A DNA stretch of 64,000 nt from Bimuria novae-zelandiae CBS 107.79 (GCA_010015655.1 ML976666.1:350148-414147); one strand, 5' to 3'; counted from the stretch's first letter, positions 9,815 through 20,568 are shown. Numbers and translations: made by a program. Notes: generated by a model from the letters alone, not told the origin.

Positions 9815-11941
9815 TCATCCGGGCGGCGGGCTCGCTATTTCGCGCTGATATGCACCTGCGAAATCGAGCTGCCCGATCTGGCCGTTTATCTGATCAATCT
9901 CCTGGTTCAGATCCTCCAAATTCTGGGCTAGGCTGGACACTTCGTCAAATCGTCGGTGCTTTGTCGCATCGGCCACCATCTCTGAAACCATGAACTTCTG
10001 TTCCTCCAGGATTATCAGTCTCTCACGGAGCTCTTTCTCTTCCGACTCGAGTGCTGATACAGCACTGCTGCTACTAACAATACTGCCAGCTTGTCTATCG
10101 TTGTATTTGATGGAAGCAAGTGCGCCGCCTCCGTTGGCGCGACCGTTCGACTTGGAGCCCTGCGGGACTGCGTGCTTCAGAACCTTCGGCAATGATCTTA
10201 AAGGCAGCATGTGTGTACTCAAGAAGTTGTATGCTTGCTGATAGACGGCCTTCTGTAGCTTTGCTTGGGTTGGCGATTCGGTCGGGAGATCTCGTATCCT
10301 TTTAGCGGCACTGTCGTATTGTGCAAAGGCATCCATGAGCCTCTTTCGTACTTTCGTTGCATCTGTCAATTGCTGCGACGATGGCGGCTTGTCCGGATCT
10401 TGAAGCGCCATGAGCAATTTTTGAAAGCGCGGAAGGAGCAATCGAATGCCCCGCTCAAACTGTGCCAGGTTCTCGTACGCGCGCTGGTCTGTTGGTTTCT
10501 GGGCCAGCTCTCTTTCAAAATCACTCCTGCTGAATAGCGTGTGGTTGCAGTCCTTGCACATGCGGACGTCGATACCTATCTGAGTACCTTTCTCCGCTCT
10601 GTTCGGGCCTACATTTATTAGCCAGTATAAGGGGTGAGATGTTCCCGGAACTCACCGGCCGCGATGTTGAGCCCAATTTCGGTGGAACAGGCCGTCTTCG
10701 GATCACCACAAACCACGCGACCGCACATCCGGCAATGATGTCGGCGAAAGGTATAAGCGGAAAATTCCTGCTGGCAAAACGGGCAATGCGAAACTTTTGC
10801 GTCTTCTTCCCAAGTTATGATAGATTGTTCCAACACCTTTCGCTGATTCTTTGCGCCTGAGAGTGGCCAGAAGCTGCTTGTAGTACTCTCATCTAGGGAT
10901 GGAGGGTTCGCCAACAGCTGCGTCAGCTTCGTCAAACGCTTCTCCAGCCTGCTCACTTCCATGTGCTCTATGTCCACTCGTTTCCTCCGAATGCTCGCGA
11001 ACTCTGCGAAGTGATCGCGTTCGAACCCGTGGTGGTCGCTGTAGCCCTCTCTTGACTTGTAGCATGTCTCGCAGACCCTGCACCAGACGCCTCTTACAGG
11101 ATCGTGCTTTGCCTGCCGAGACAGCCGCATTTGATACATGGTATGATCCTCGCAAAAAAGCTTCCCGCAACATCGACAGTTGACGGCACTGTTATTCCCA
11201 GCCAGCGTTATTTGTCCACCAATGGGTCTTCCACAGAGCGGATCGGAGCATACGTCGCGGTAACTCGGTCGCTGCCAATGCGCGCGGGTGACCTCTTCCT
11301 CGGGGTCTCGTCGAACTTGTACAGGTTCGTGCGCCGGAGGGGCTGCGTACGGATGCGTCTGTGGGGGCGGAGTGGGGGCATCGTTGGATTCAAAGACGTC
11401 GAGGCCTTTCAGCTTCTGATTCAATACTGCGAGAGGTTGGAACTTCTTCGCCTTCTGCATCTGCAACTCGAACCAGTTCTTAACCTCATCCTGCTCTTCC
11501 TCTACCAGGTTCTGGTGGTTGTCGTCAAGATGCCTGATGCTGGTCAGGAACATGCATAAGGTGGTGAGGAGTGATGGAAGTACCGATTGAGTTGCAACAA
11601 AGTCAGCTATTAATGTTAGTCGATATGTAGATTTCGAACGGTACAGAAGCGCAACGCACCATTTCCTCGTTGCAGATAGGGCATGCAAGCCTACTGGAGG
11701 CGCTTGCCGCTGCATGTTCGGTGCCGGGAAGCAGCACCTTGCTGCCGATATCATCCCTAGTTTCGGCGGTGCTTGCAGGGCTATTCGACGTCTGCGAGCT
11801 GAGGGATATGGAGCTCTCCGAGGGTGACAGCAAGCTCGCGTTGCGGCGGTGATGGGTAGGCGGGCGCGGGGACATGGCGGGCGACAGGTTTCTCCCGCTG
11901 CCGAGCACGCGGCCACCGCCCAGGGACCTGCCCGAGGTCAT
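9815..11941 (-). CDS. VAC1: FYVE zinc-finger protein Vac1/Pep7 (Rab5 effector, rabenosyn-like)
   Basis: Minus-strand exons are 11941-11660, 11606-11584, 11533-10656 and 10608-9815, giving 658 residues. Introns are 53, 50 and 47 bases with consensus ends. Exon 2 is only 23 bases and encodes LTLLQLNR; with it the N-terminal zinc finger reads CPICNEEM-LTLLQLNRHLDDNH, the C2H2-like finger of this family. Two FYVE-like clusters follow: one from CSDPLCGRP through CRCCGKLFC to CETCY (about residues 198-265), and one from CPFCQQEF through RRHHCRMCGRVVC (about 350-395), with the basic R-HHCR motif that binds phosphatidylinositol 3-phosphate. The last third is helical, as in the Rab-binding part of the family. 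In yeast, Vac1 links Vps21 (Rab5), Vps45 and Pep12 in docking of Golgi vesicles at the prevacuolar compartment. The family is longer in moulds than in yeast (515 residues). It is divergent with MET8. Confidence 0.92.
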
Positions 11942-12306
11942 GATCAATGTGGTCGAGTATCGGCCGTGTTCATGCGAACGGCGCGGTCGACGTGGGCCCT
12001 GGGCGAGGTACAGTAGCGCGTTGGTGCATGCACGGCGCACTAGGATGGGTGTGGCACAAGGATTAGCTGCAGGATTCCACTTGCACAGGGCTGGCGTGCC
12101 CACACGTCTGAATCGAGTCGCTGCTGCTGCCAACAAATCCCATCTTTCGGATTGATTGCTTTTGCCGGGCTCCCCAACCATCTCCCACGCCGGCCCGCCC
12201 ATGGCACGTTTTGTGGCGCTATGGCTCGCTTGCCAACGGGCGTCATAACTTATTATCTCCGCGCAACAAATGATTTCTTCCTCACGGCCCTCACCCACAC
12301 ACAGCT
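11942..12306. promoter_or_regulatory. Divergent promoter shared by VAC1 and MET8
   Basis: Only 365 bases separate the two start codons, which point away from each other, so both promoters must lie here or overlap. I see no clear TATA box. Confidence 0.6.
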
Positions 12307-13143
12307 ATGAAGAGCCAATATCCTGAGATACAGGGCGGAGGCTCGCTCATTCTAGCCTGGCAGATTCGCAACAAGCACGTTCTCGTGATCGGAGGTGGCG
12401 AAGTAGGACCCGCGTGCCTTCTGCTTTGGGCTTGACTGATGGTGGGTAGGTAGCTGCCGGCCGCATCGTGAATGTGCTCAATGCAGACGCAAGAGTCACC
12501 GTAGTTTCGCCCCGCTCAGGCCTCAACGAGGAGGTGGCCTATCGAGTAGACCACAAGCAAATCGAGCTCGTCGACCGAAAATTCGAACCATCCGATCTGG
12601 ATGGCGTCGACATGGTATTATGCGCCGTGGACGATCCCGAGGCGTCGACGACGATATACAAGCTGTGCCAGGAGAGGAGAATAGCCGCCAACATTGCCGA
12701 CGTGCCACCCGAATGCGACTTCTACTTTGGAAGCGTGCATCGCGATGGTCCGCTACAGATCATGGTTAGCACCAATGGGAACGGGCCAAAGCTGGCGAAC
12801 ATTGTCAGAAGGCAGATTGCGGACAGCTTGCCGCACAACATTGGCGCAGCTGTGCGAAGAGTCGGCATGCTGCGAAGGAAGCTGCGCAAGGTCGCTCCTG
12901 CCCTGGAGGAAGGCCCCAAGCGGATGCAATGGTATGCTCCGCGCCGCCATCGTTCAATCCATCGCTAATGCAGTCAGGATGTCGAAAGTATGTGAGCAAT
13001 GGACCCTCGATGAGCTTTGCGAAATGACCGAAGAGGACATGGAAGAGCTTCTAGGCTTCTACAAGCCCGGGACGGTTCCGTCGCTCGACGAAGTGCGTCT
13101 GCGAGAGCCTGATGGCGCGTATGACGGGCCTTTCCTGATATGA
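12307..13143 (+). CDS. MET8: Siroheme synthase Met8 (precorrin-2 dehydrogenase / sirohydrochlorin ferrochelatase)
   Basis: Exons 12307-12402, 12450-12931 and 12978-13143 give 247 residues; introns are 47 and 46 bases. The first splice rebuilds the NAD-binding loop VIGGGEVAAGRIVNVL (about residues 27-42), which strongly supports it. Further family marks are VTVVSPRSGL, DLDGVDMVLCAVDDPE, the segment IAANIADVPPECDFYFGS and a C-terminal helical domain ending in an EELLGFYKPG segment. Met8 oxidises precorrin-2 with NAD and inserts iron to make siroheme, the cofactor of sulfite reductase and nitrite reductase, in the cytosol. Length is close to yeast Met8 (274). Nothing looks broken. Confidence 0.93.
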
Positions 13144-13536
13144 CGACACACGACTATACGGCATTTGGGTACCATTTTGGCGTGGTGTACGGATATGATG
13201 AGACGTACTCGAGCATCTGGATACAGCAGTTAAGACCTAGATTCCAAACTTTTCACGAATACTACTGTACAAAAAGTCGCACCTTAGCTTTGTATAAAAT
13301 ATAGCCACATGTCTTACATGCGCGGACCACTCTTGCAGACATCTACTCCTATCCTTGTGTAACTGCTCGCAACCAATCAGACGAGAAGTGGCCCATGCGC
13401 AATGGCTTCCATCGCGCTTGCCTTTCGAACGCTTTCTGCGAGACACCACTTTCACACATGAACGAGCTCAAGTGATCTGATTCATACAAAACCTGATAAA
13501 AGGCTTTATTGATTTCTCCACATTAGCTTAAACGAT
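13144..13536. other. Intergenic region between MET8 and the METTL16-like gene
   Basis: No gene is supported. It holds the 3' flank of MET8 and the promoter of the next gene. Confidence 0.4.
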
Positions 13537-14894
13537 ATGAATCTGGCGACACGCCCACCGTATGAAACGGTCGACTTTAAAGCCTTGGCAAAACAAGACA
13601 AAGCCTTCAATAGCATATGGCAAACGACATCTGGGAAACTCGATTTTCAAGACCCCGAAACTACTAAATCTCTGACAAAAGCCATCCTCAAGGCCGATTT
13701 CGGCCTACAGCTCGAAGTACCAGATGACCGCTTATGTCCTCCCGTCCCCAACCGCTGGAACTACGTCTCCTGGATCCAAGGTCTTCTCGATTCCACCAAT
13801 TTTGATTATTCAGAACGATACGATCCAGAGCGGCGAGTCATCGGCCTGGATATCGGCACCGGCGCGTCCGCAATCTACACTATGCTCTGCTTGAAGTCAC
13901 GGCCCAGTTGGACCATGTGTGCTACAGACATTGACAAGAAGAGCTTTGATTATGCGGCGCGAAATTTGAGTAATAATGGACTGATAACGAGGACCAAACT
14001 GCTGCAGACAATAGAAAGCCAACCTCTCATCCCGTTGCAGTACCTCGGCGTAGAGAAGCTGGACTTCACGATATGCAATCCGCCCTTCTTCACCGACGAG
14101 AAGGACATGCGGCAAAGTCTGAATGGGGAGACTAAGTCGTGGAGGCCCAATGCAGTCTGTACGGGCGCGGAGAATGAGATGGTATGCAAAGGTGGCGATC
14201 TCGGCTTCGTTACGCGGATGGTGGAAGAAAGTCTTGCGCTGAGGGAGAAGGTGACATGGTATACGAGCCTGCTCGGCAAGATGATCAGCGCGAAAGCGAT
14301 CATCACGCTGCTGAAAGGGAAGGGCATCACGAACTGGGCCGTGGGAAGTATTGATGTGGGCGGCGGCACAAAACGGTGGATTGTCGCGTGGAGCTTCGGA
14401 GACTACCGGCCTTGCAATGTAGGCCAGCCGCTGCGCCTTGAGCTGATCGTTTTACTGATGCATGCTAGAGCATAGCCCGTATCGAGAAGATCGCGAACGA
14501 GTACCTTCCCTTCCCAACCGAGTACCGCTTCGCCCTGCCCGCGAATGTGGATGCCAACGCTGCGAAACACACGATCGACCAACAAGCGCACCGTCTTCAC
14601 TTGCGCTGGAATTGGGATGCCCAAAATGCTACCGGGATTGGGGAAGCTGCGGGGAATGTCTGGTCACGCGCATACAGGCGCGAGCATGAGCGGAAGAAGA
14701 AAGAAGCGGCAGCATCAGGTGGTAACGATATGGAAATGCAAGACGACTTGGAGGACATGGAGGTTGCTATAGCATTCAGGATCAAGGTGCTACACAGTAC
14801 GCGGGAGGTCGTCATCGACTGGCTCCGAGGCAGCGACCAAGTGCTCTGGGAGAGTTTCTGTGGCATGGTACACCGGAGCTTCAAGAAGTCCTGA
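13537..14894 (+). CDS. METTL16-type RNA N6-adenosine methyltransferase
   Basis: Exons 13537-14418 and 14469-14894 give 435 residues; the 50-base intron has GTAGGC at its start and GCTAG at its end. The N-terminal region (NLATRPPYETVDFKALA) is the positively charged segment that precedes the Rossmann fold in METTL16. The SAM-binding motif VIGLDIGTGAS lies at about residues 101-111, an acidic strand end CATDIDKKS follows at about 128, and the catalytic NPPF motif is at about 181-184. A long C-terminal part (with EKIANEYLPFPTEYRF) follows the splice. METTL16 proteins methylate a UACAGAGAA context in U6 snRNA, and S. pombe Mtl16 does the same; this enzyme is likely nuclear. Length fits the fungal members. 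Confidence 0.9.
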
Positions 14895-15263
14895 ACGGTC
14901 GAACGAAGCCAGCCACAATCACCGTGACACGCGTCTACTTCGATCCTACAGGATGAGGGGATTATTATCTGCCGTCAGCAAATGTGCCAAAGACGTGTCC
15001 CTGTGAGCATTGCTCGCTTCAACATCCCACACATGTGGAGAGCACCACGGCTACAAGCGGTGACCTCGAGTAGAATCGTCGATCACTGCCCTCGCGGTAA
15101 TAAGTAATGCTTACAGCCCAATGCAATCACATTCTCAAGTAGTCCGTGCTACACACCGGCCCTCCTGCTGACGCCACCTCCATTCCTCCTCCTCAGCTCC
15201 TTGGTCGATCCTCTCCCTCTTGACACCATCACACTCACCGACCCCTCTCTAGCCGATCTCTCC
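14895..15263. other. Intergenic region
   Basis: No gene seen. This is the 3' flank of the methyltransferase and a CT-rich stretch (about 15150-15240) leading into the MITE. Confidence 0.4.
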
Positions 15264-15395
15264 AGCAGACTTGTCAACAATCAAGCCAATCAAGCCGGTC
15301 TAGCCTAATATGGTAATTCACTAGCTCGTGTAGGTTAAGATGTTACCAAATTTGGCTAGATCGGCTTGATTGGCTTGATTGTTGACAAGTCTGCT
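15264..15395. mobile_element. Hairpin MITE with 42-base arms
   Basis: The left arm (15264-15305) and right arm (15354-15395) are reverse complements over 42 bases with a single mismatch; each starts AGCAGACTTGTCAACAATCA when read inward. The loop is 48 bases. The element is flanked by the tetranucleotide CTCC on both sides (15260-15263 and 15396-15399), a possible target duplication. There is no coding capacity. The perfect arms suggest a recent insertion or a conserved fold. It ends only 112 bases before the ATG of a small secreted protein and a few bases before a TATA-like TTATAAT. Confidence 0.85.
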
Positions 15396-15402
15396 CTCCA
15401 GA

Positions 15403-15410
15403 CTTATAAT
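15403..15410 (+). promoter_or_regulatory. TATA-like box of the small secreted protein gene
   Basis: The sequence CTTATAAT lies about 100 bases upstream of the ATG at 15508, directly after the right arm of the MITE. Assigned by position and sequence only. Confidence 0.35.
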
Positions 15411-15507
15411 CTTCCTCTGGGCACCGCCGAATCCTCCACCTACCCCACCCCATCGCCCATTCTTACACCCTTCCTCAACAATCGTCCTCGGGATTTAAAT
15501 CTTCGAA

Positions 15508-15690
15508 ATGCAGCTCCCCACCACCTTATTCCTAGCAACGCTCTCCCTCCTCGCAACAGCAAACGCCCAAGCCTGCGGCACATTCTTCGGCAACGATGCC
15601 GCTGCATGTCAAGCGCAGTGCGCGGATCTAGGCGGCACGTGTGTGAACCGCGGCGGGACGGCGGTGTTGTTGTTGCAGTGCCGTTGTTAG
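15508..15690 (+). CDS. Small cysteine-rich secreted protein, effector-like
   Basis: This is a single-exon 60-residue protein. Residues 1-20 (MQLPTTLFLATLSLLATANA) form a clear signal peptide with a cleavage site before QACG. The mature peptide of about 40 residues carries six cysteines, in the order ACGTF, AAAC, AQC, GGTC, LQC, RC, an even number compatible with three disulfides. I recognise no family. Such small Cys-rich secreted proteins are often effectors or antimicrobial peptides in plant-associated fungi, but that role is inference. A consensus-like GTATGT lies right after the stop codon, so a longer spliced form cannot be excluded. A MITE sits in its promoter. Confidence 0.7.
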   Translation: MQLPTTLFLATLSLLATANAQACGTFFGNDAAACQAQCADLGGTCVNRGGTAVLLLQCRC

Positions 15691-17439
15691 AGGTATGTTA
15701 ACTATTATCTTAATTACGTAGGTGATCTGATTTGGGCAGTGGCCGTGGTAATTCCCGATTTGGATAGAAAGGAAGGCGCTGGGATGAAGTGGAGGGGTGT
15801 GGGCGAGAGTTTAGAGCTGTGGGGCAGAGTAGGGAGGAGCAGAGTTAGGAAATGGCTTCTTCCTCGAGCGTTGGCTTCGCGACCGTGTACTCAATGGGAA
15901 AAATGGATCCGTAGTCCTCGCATCAACAAAATGCCGTGCGATACCGCAGAGGGAAACAAAGGTGCGGCTCCGTCCCACCACAGACGGTCGCCAAAAAGTA
16001 CCATACACATTCAGACACCATGTTGAACGGCATCAGCAGCCTAGACACGGAGCGCTTGGAACACCTGCCTCCGTGTCCCAAACGCAGTAGACCAGCCCTG
16101 CCACATAACCCCGCAGTCCAGAAAGCAGCAAACTATCCGTTGCATACCAGAGCGTCCCCGTGTTGAACAAGGCCACCCGTGGCTCTCCTGCGCAGCGGGG
16201 TTCCGCAACGGCTTACAAGCTATCCGGTACACAACTATTAGTGAAACCAGCTATGCGTCACGACTGTGACTGTCGCGCCCGTTTGAAACTGTTCTCGGAA
16301 AGAGTGGATAGATGGATGGATGAAGCGGTATGGTAGGCGGTGTTTGTGTGAGAGGACACCATGTCGAATGGCGCGAGCAGTCTCTGGACCCGAAACGACT
16401 GTAATTATGCCTGCTTTCGGTTCCCGAACGCGGTCGATCACGCTGGTCAACCCCACCTCTCTATACCGATGAAGCTCAGAAGGCAGCAACTGTCCGTTTT
16501 ATTGGTAGGAAAGTCGTGTATTGAGCAGGGCAGTCCATAGCGCGTCTGAACAACATGGTCCTACAACGACAGATAAGCCTGTACGTTACTGTGAGGTGGT
16601 TGCGCCGTTTGAGACTGCGGTGAGAAAGAACGTACGGTTGAGGAGCTCTAGGACGTGACCAGCAAAATTTGTCCACTATATTGAATCGTGTCATTGAGCT
16701 AATCCAATTGCTTGTCTACGAGTTCTTGTCATTATACAAGAACTTCTGTCAGCCGTCGCCGGCAGTCTTCGTGCAACGTCAGTGAGCAGCCCTGCCACGT
16801 GTTGGGTTGTCATGACATGTTTTCGAAGCTCGTACGTTTATATTTGAACTCCTGTCACGTCTCCGCACAGTACGTGCTCACTCGTTGGTCTCTGTATCTC
16901 GTCGCCTGGAATGATTTTACTGAGTACGTTTCATCAACGTAGCAATCTTTTTGGTAAGCTTGCTCTAAAGTGGTAGGCTGCCTGGTTAAGGCGCGAACAG
17001 TCGGGCACCTAATCTCTGTCAAGGAATTAGCAGGACCAGCAAAGTACAGCGCTGTGATGCTTTATAGATTATATTTTGCTGGATTCGAACGCTAGGTCTT
17101 TCTATTGAGGGCGTAGTTTTGGTGTCAGCAACTAAAGGCGATTATGGAGGCTACATGGTCACTACTCATCCCTTTGATAGATCAGTCTTTGCTCGGATGT
17201 ATAGAACAAACAGGTGATTGATAGAGAGCTTGTGATCGATTGTTGTAATGTTATCGAGCACCAGTGTGGTTACCGGTCGCCCAAGCTCAGAAGGTCTTCC
17301 CACATATGAAGGCTCCTCCACATTTGCCCACTGCCAGCCAGCCACCTCAGCATCATGTCGCGAATTCATTGAAGAAGCCCCATCGCGACCTCAGACACGG
17401 ATACAAGCCGACCGAAGAAGCCACACCACCGATAGCACC
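15691..17439. other. Gene-poor region with diverged tandem duplication
   Basis: No gene is supported. Similar blocks occur about 450 bases apart. AAGCAGCAAACTATCCGTTG near 16123 resembles AAGGCAGCAACTGTCCGTTT near 16480, each followed by GTGTTGAACAAGGC or GTGTATTGAGCAGGGC. CGCGCCCGTTTGAAACTG near 16274 resembles TTGCGCCGTTTGAGACTG near 16600. This points to an old duplication of non-coding sequence of unknown origin. Confidence 0.5.
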
Positions 17440-17931
17440 TCAGCGAATCGGTCCGTCCCAAAACAACTCCTCTCCCAACTCCTCCGGCCTGCCCTTCGCC
17501 AACTTCGGCTGACCCTCTTGATGCCTTCCACAAATCAAGGGCTCCACGCCTCCTCCGCCCTGCTCAACCTGTCCGCCCATCCCCCCGCCCCTACGCCTAT
17601 GCGGGTCCCGGGGCGGCGGCAGGCCCGTAGGCTCACCGCGCGCCGCCCGGTTCTGCCGATGCAGCTGTCCACCGTGCAAGTCGCCCTTGAGCTCCTCGCG
17701 CTCGTTGCGCTCGTCGGTCTCGAACTGGAAGGTCGACCACGCGAAGATCTGCTGCTCCATGCCGGCAGGAGCGCGGCCCTGGCGGACGAGAACGGGACCG
17801 TTGGCGTAGAGTGCATCGTCGCGGTCGCCCACAGCGGCGGTGTCCTGGTCGTAGCGGGCGCGACCGAGGTCGGCGAACTCGTTCGAGGTGGCGTTGTTGT
17901 TGGTATTGTCCTTGGAGTTGTTGGTAGCCAT
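17440..17931 (-). CDS. Hypothetical hydrophilic protein, 163 residues
   Basis: An intact single-exon frame that starts MATNNSKDNTNNN. The protein is polar, with no signal peptide or membrane segment. The first half (GRARYDQDTAAVGDRD, then a WSTFQFETDE segment) looks like ordinary protein sequence; the second half is rich in Gly, Pro and Arg. A plausible 5' untranslated intron acceptor (GCTAACC...GTACAG) lies just upstream of the start on the minus strand. I do not recognise the family, and coding status rests on the long frame and the promoter context alone. Confidence 0.5.
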   Translation of the reverse strand: MATNNSKDNTNNNATSNEFADLGRARYDQDTAAVGDRDDALYANGPVLVRQGRAPAGMEQQIFAWSTFQFETDERNEREELKGDLHGGQLHRQNRAARGEPTGLPPPRDPHRRRGGGMGGQVEQGGGGVEPLICGRHQEGQPKLAKGRPEELGEELFWDGPIR

Positions 17932-18520
17932 TATGTGTGGTAGGGAAGCTGTACGACGGTTAGCGGGCGCGAGGTTGTAGGAAACGGGAGGAACTTTACT
18001 CGAGATGTGGTAGCTTGGTGTTTGTTAGGAAAGTAGTAGTGTGTGTTGTGAGGAAAAGGGAAGTAGAGGAAGCAAAGATATTATATTGGCAGAGGACGAG
18101 GCAGGCCCAAATAGGTGATTGCGCCTTCCTTCTGTTGCATGTGCTCTTCTTTTATTACACGCATGATTTAGATATTCTATAGCTTCTGGTTTGTGTAGCT
18201 CTGCTTGTAAGTTTTTCTCACTTGAGCTCACCGATCACATAGGTGGCCCTCGAATCAGAAAGTGAAAAGGTGCCAGGGTGCCATGGCGCCAGCGTGCAAA
18301 GGTGAAAGCACAGCAATCAACAGATAAGCTCAAATTACCGCTTTAGGAAATCTGGATTGTTCAACCTGAAAACCGCGACGTCCGAAGGCACAAGCACAGC
18401 GATTTGCAGAAAGCCAATAGTCTAACTAGAACCTTTGGAACTTCCCACCTTCCATGTCTTTCCCTTTGGCATGCAAAATTTCCTTCTATATCGTCCTAAA
18501 GTCTCATCGTCACCATCAGT
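17932..18520. other. Intergenic region
   Basis: It contains the promoter and 5' leader of the hypothetical gene (with TATATTG near 18082) and a short GGTGCCAGGGTGCCATGGCG imperfect repeat near 18271. No gene is seen. Confidence 0.4.
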
Positions 18521-20568
18521 CTAATCGCCACCCGAGACACATACTCTACACAGCTTCCCATCCTGCGTATACAACCCCTCCCTCCCACCTCCACTGCTCC
18601 CTCTCACTTCCCACGCATCGCTCCCAACCCCAGAAATGGCCCAAAATACGCCCTCAGGATCCCACTTCCTCTTCACTTCAAGCAGTCTCCCATAGTGCTC
18701 CCAATAAAACGTCTTCTTCCACTCCGGATCCTGCATATCGCCCTCATTCATATATGCCCCACCGGTAGGTGTGATATCCCTCCACTTCTGCATATACGCC
18801 TGCAGGCGATCATGCCGTTCAGCCTGCTGCTGCGGAGGCTCGACTACAGCGAGACCGTCCCAATATGCATTCGGTTCATACGCTTGCGTATGCATGATTG
18901 CTGTTCGGAAAGCGGGTATGATTGCATTGTCGGGGTTTCCGGTGTTGGCGAGCGTGGGACTCATGACTTGGCCGTGGACGTCGTAGCCGCCTTCGTTGAC
19001 GGTGGAACGGATTGCGGTGAGCAGCTCGGATGGAGGACGCCGATGCGTAGTTGGAGCGTTGGAAGAGGCGTGAGGCTATGAGGGTGTTGCCTACCGTGTC
19101 GCCGAGGGCACGTCTTGATATTTGAGGACTGGATGGCATGTTCGGGAAGTCCAGTGTCAGCATCGCCGTTGTTGAAATTGGGATTCTAACATCGTTCAGT
19201 CTCTCCAAGAATGACCGTATGAAGGCTCGGAGCTCAGCGGCCGTGCGGTTAGGTAGTGATAGCGATGATGTGAAGGTAAGACCATTTGCGCCAGAACTCG
19301 ATGTGTGGCGGAGGAAATTATATCCAAAGCCCTTGTTGTCGCATAGAGAAGTCGAGAAACTGAGATATTCTCTTATGCCAGCCCAGAAGGACTCGTTGGA
19401 CACACCTGGAGTTCCAGGTTGAGAAATTGTGGACCAAGAGATACTGGAGCTGGCGACTGGCGTGACGGGAAACGTGCGAACTACAATCGAAGTCAGAACT
19501 CCAAAATTGCCTGTTACTTTCGTCAGCATCGCGGCAAAAAGAGTCGCACAGTACACGTACCTCCGCCTCCGCCTCTGAAAGCCCAGAATAAGTCGGAGTT
19601 TGCACGCGCATCTGCTACAACAAATATCCCATCTGCAGTGACAGCGCTGATCTGCAGCACATGGTCCGCCGCAAGACCGTAGAAGTTTGCATATGTGCTA
19701 TGGCCAGCGCCTTGAAAGTATCCTCCTGGAATTGTAACGTCGGGGCCGCCTGCATTCAGAATTGTCATGCTGTAAGTTCTCGATGCAGCATTCACTTCAG
19801 TGGCCGTGGTCCCACCAGCTAAGGCTACTGCGCGCCCAGTGTAATCCGAGGCTTGGTAATTGTCATAGTAGGTCAGGCCTTTGAGATTGTATACCCATAC
19901 CGAAAGCGCATTGCCTCCGATGTTGTTTCCGTTATAGTTATGCCCAGAGTTTCTGTCTTCTTGTCAGACATAGATTTCACCATCGAAGAGAGTCTCAAAT
20001 ACTTGATGACAAGTCGTAGGTTCTTGTTCCTTGCAAAATTGACAGCCATTTGTACATGTCGTACAGTCATCGCATTGACGACGTACACAGGGAAGCCTCC
20101 TTGAGTGCAGACTGAGTTGGGATTGCTCGTAGGAACGCATGTCATTCCCGAAGCCCACTGCGACATGACACTGATAGGATGATTTGCGCTGTCCAATGTC
20201 AGTATCTCATGTACTTACTCGAAGTGACGACCATACTGCTGGGCCATACTCCTCCAGTTCGTCTGCAGACTCGCACACCTAGCAGTGTCATACGAAGGCC
20301 CTGCATAGCACGAGATGGCCAAGGGCTGGGGTTTGAGCAAGACGCCACCGAGCGTCTCGTTGAAAAATGCCCACTCCGCATCGCTGGGCCATTCGTCATC
20401 TTCTGGAGTATACCGACACTCCTCTTATGCCGAAGGTTGGGAGAGGTCGCCAAAGCGAATGGCTGAGTACTCTGCCGTTTCTGCTTCTGTGAGTTGAACA
20501 TCCTCGAATCCGAAATTCGCGCATAGTACGGCGCTTGCTAGCAGTGCAATAACGCAGAAAGTGCGCAT
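18521..20568 (-). pseudogene. FAD-linked oxidoreductase of the BBE type (probable pseudogene)
   Basis: Minus-strand exons: 20568-20219, 20188-20003, 19952-19561 and 19510-18521. The N-terminus is a signal peptide (MRTFCVIALLASAVLCA). The FAD_binding_4 part shows QGGFPVYVVNAMT, RLVIK-NSGHNYNGNNIGG (rebuilt by a 50-base intron), VTIPGGYFQGAGHS and FWAFRGGGG; the C-terminus is a berberine-bridge-enzyme-like domain with an NAYWDG segment. Two lesions are visible. An in-frame TAA at 20425-20427 in exon 1 sits between PSA and EECRYTPED and would be a CAA-to-TAA change. A +1 frameshift lies near 19030-19045 in exon 4, where NYASASS should continue ELLTAIRSTVN; the exon lengths confirm one surplus base. 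The first intron is only 30 bases, which is very short. Enzymes of this class oxidise diverse secondary metabolites. Sequencing error could explain the frameshift but hardly all features. Confidence 0.75.

Noticed and set aside
17060..17110. tRNA-like word GGATTCGAACGCTAGGTC (minus strand GTTCGAATCC, as in a T-loop)
   Set aside because: The T-stem does not pair and no acceptor, D or anticodon arms can be drawn around it.
19952..20003. Missing FAD-binding GHD/GHN motif in the oxidoreductase as a third lesion
   Set aside because: Removing the 50-base intron 19953-20002 rebuilds VIK-NSGHNYNG, so the motif is intact.
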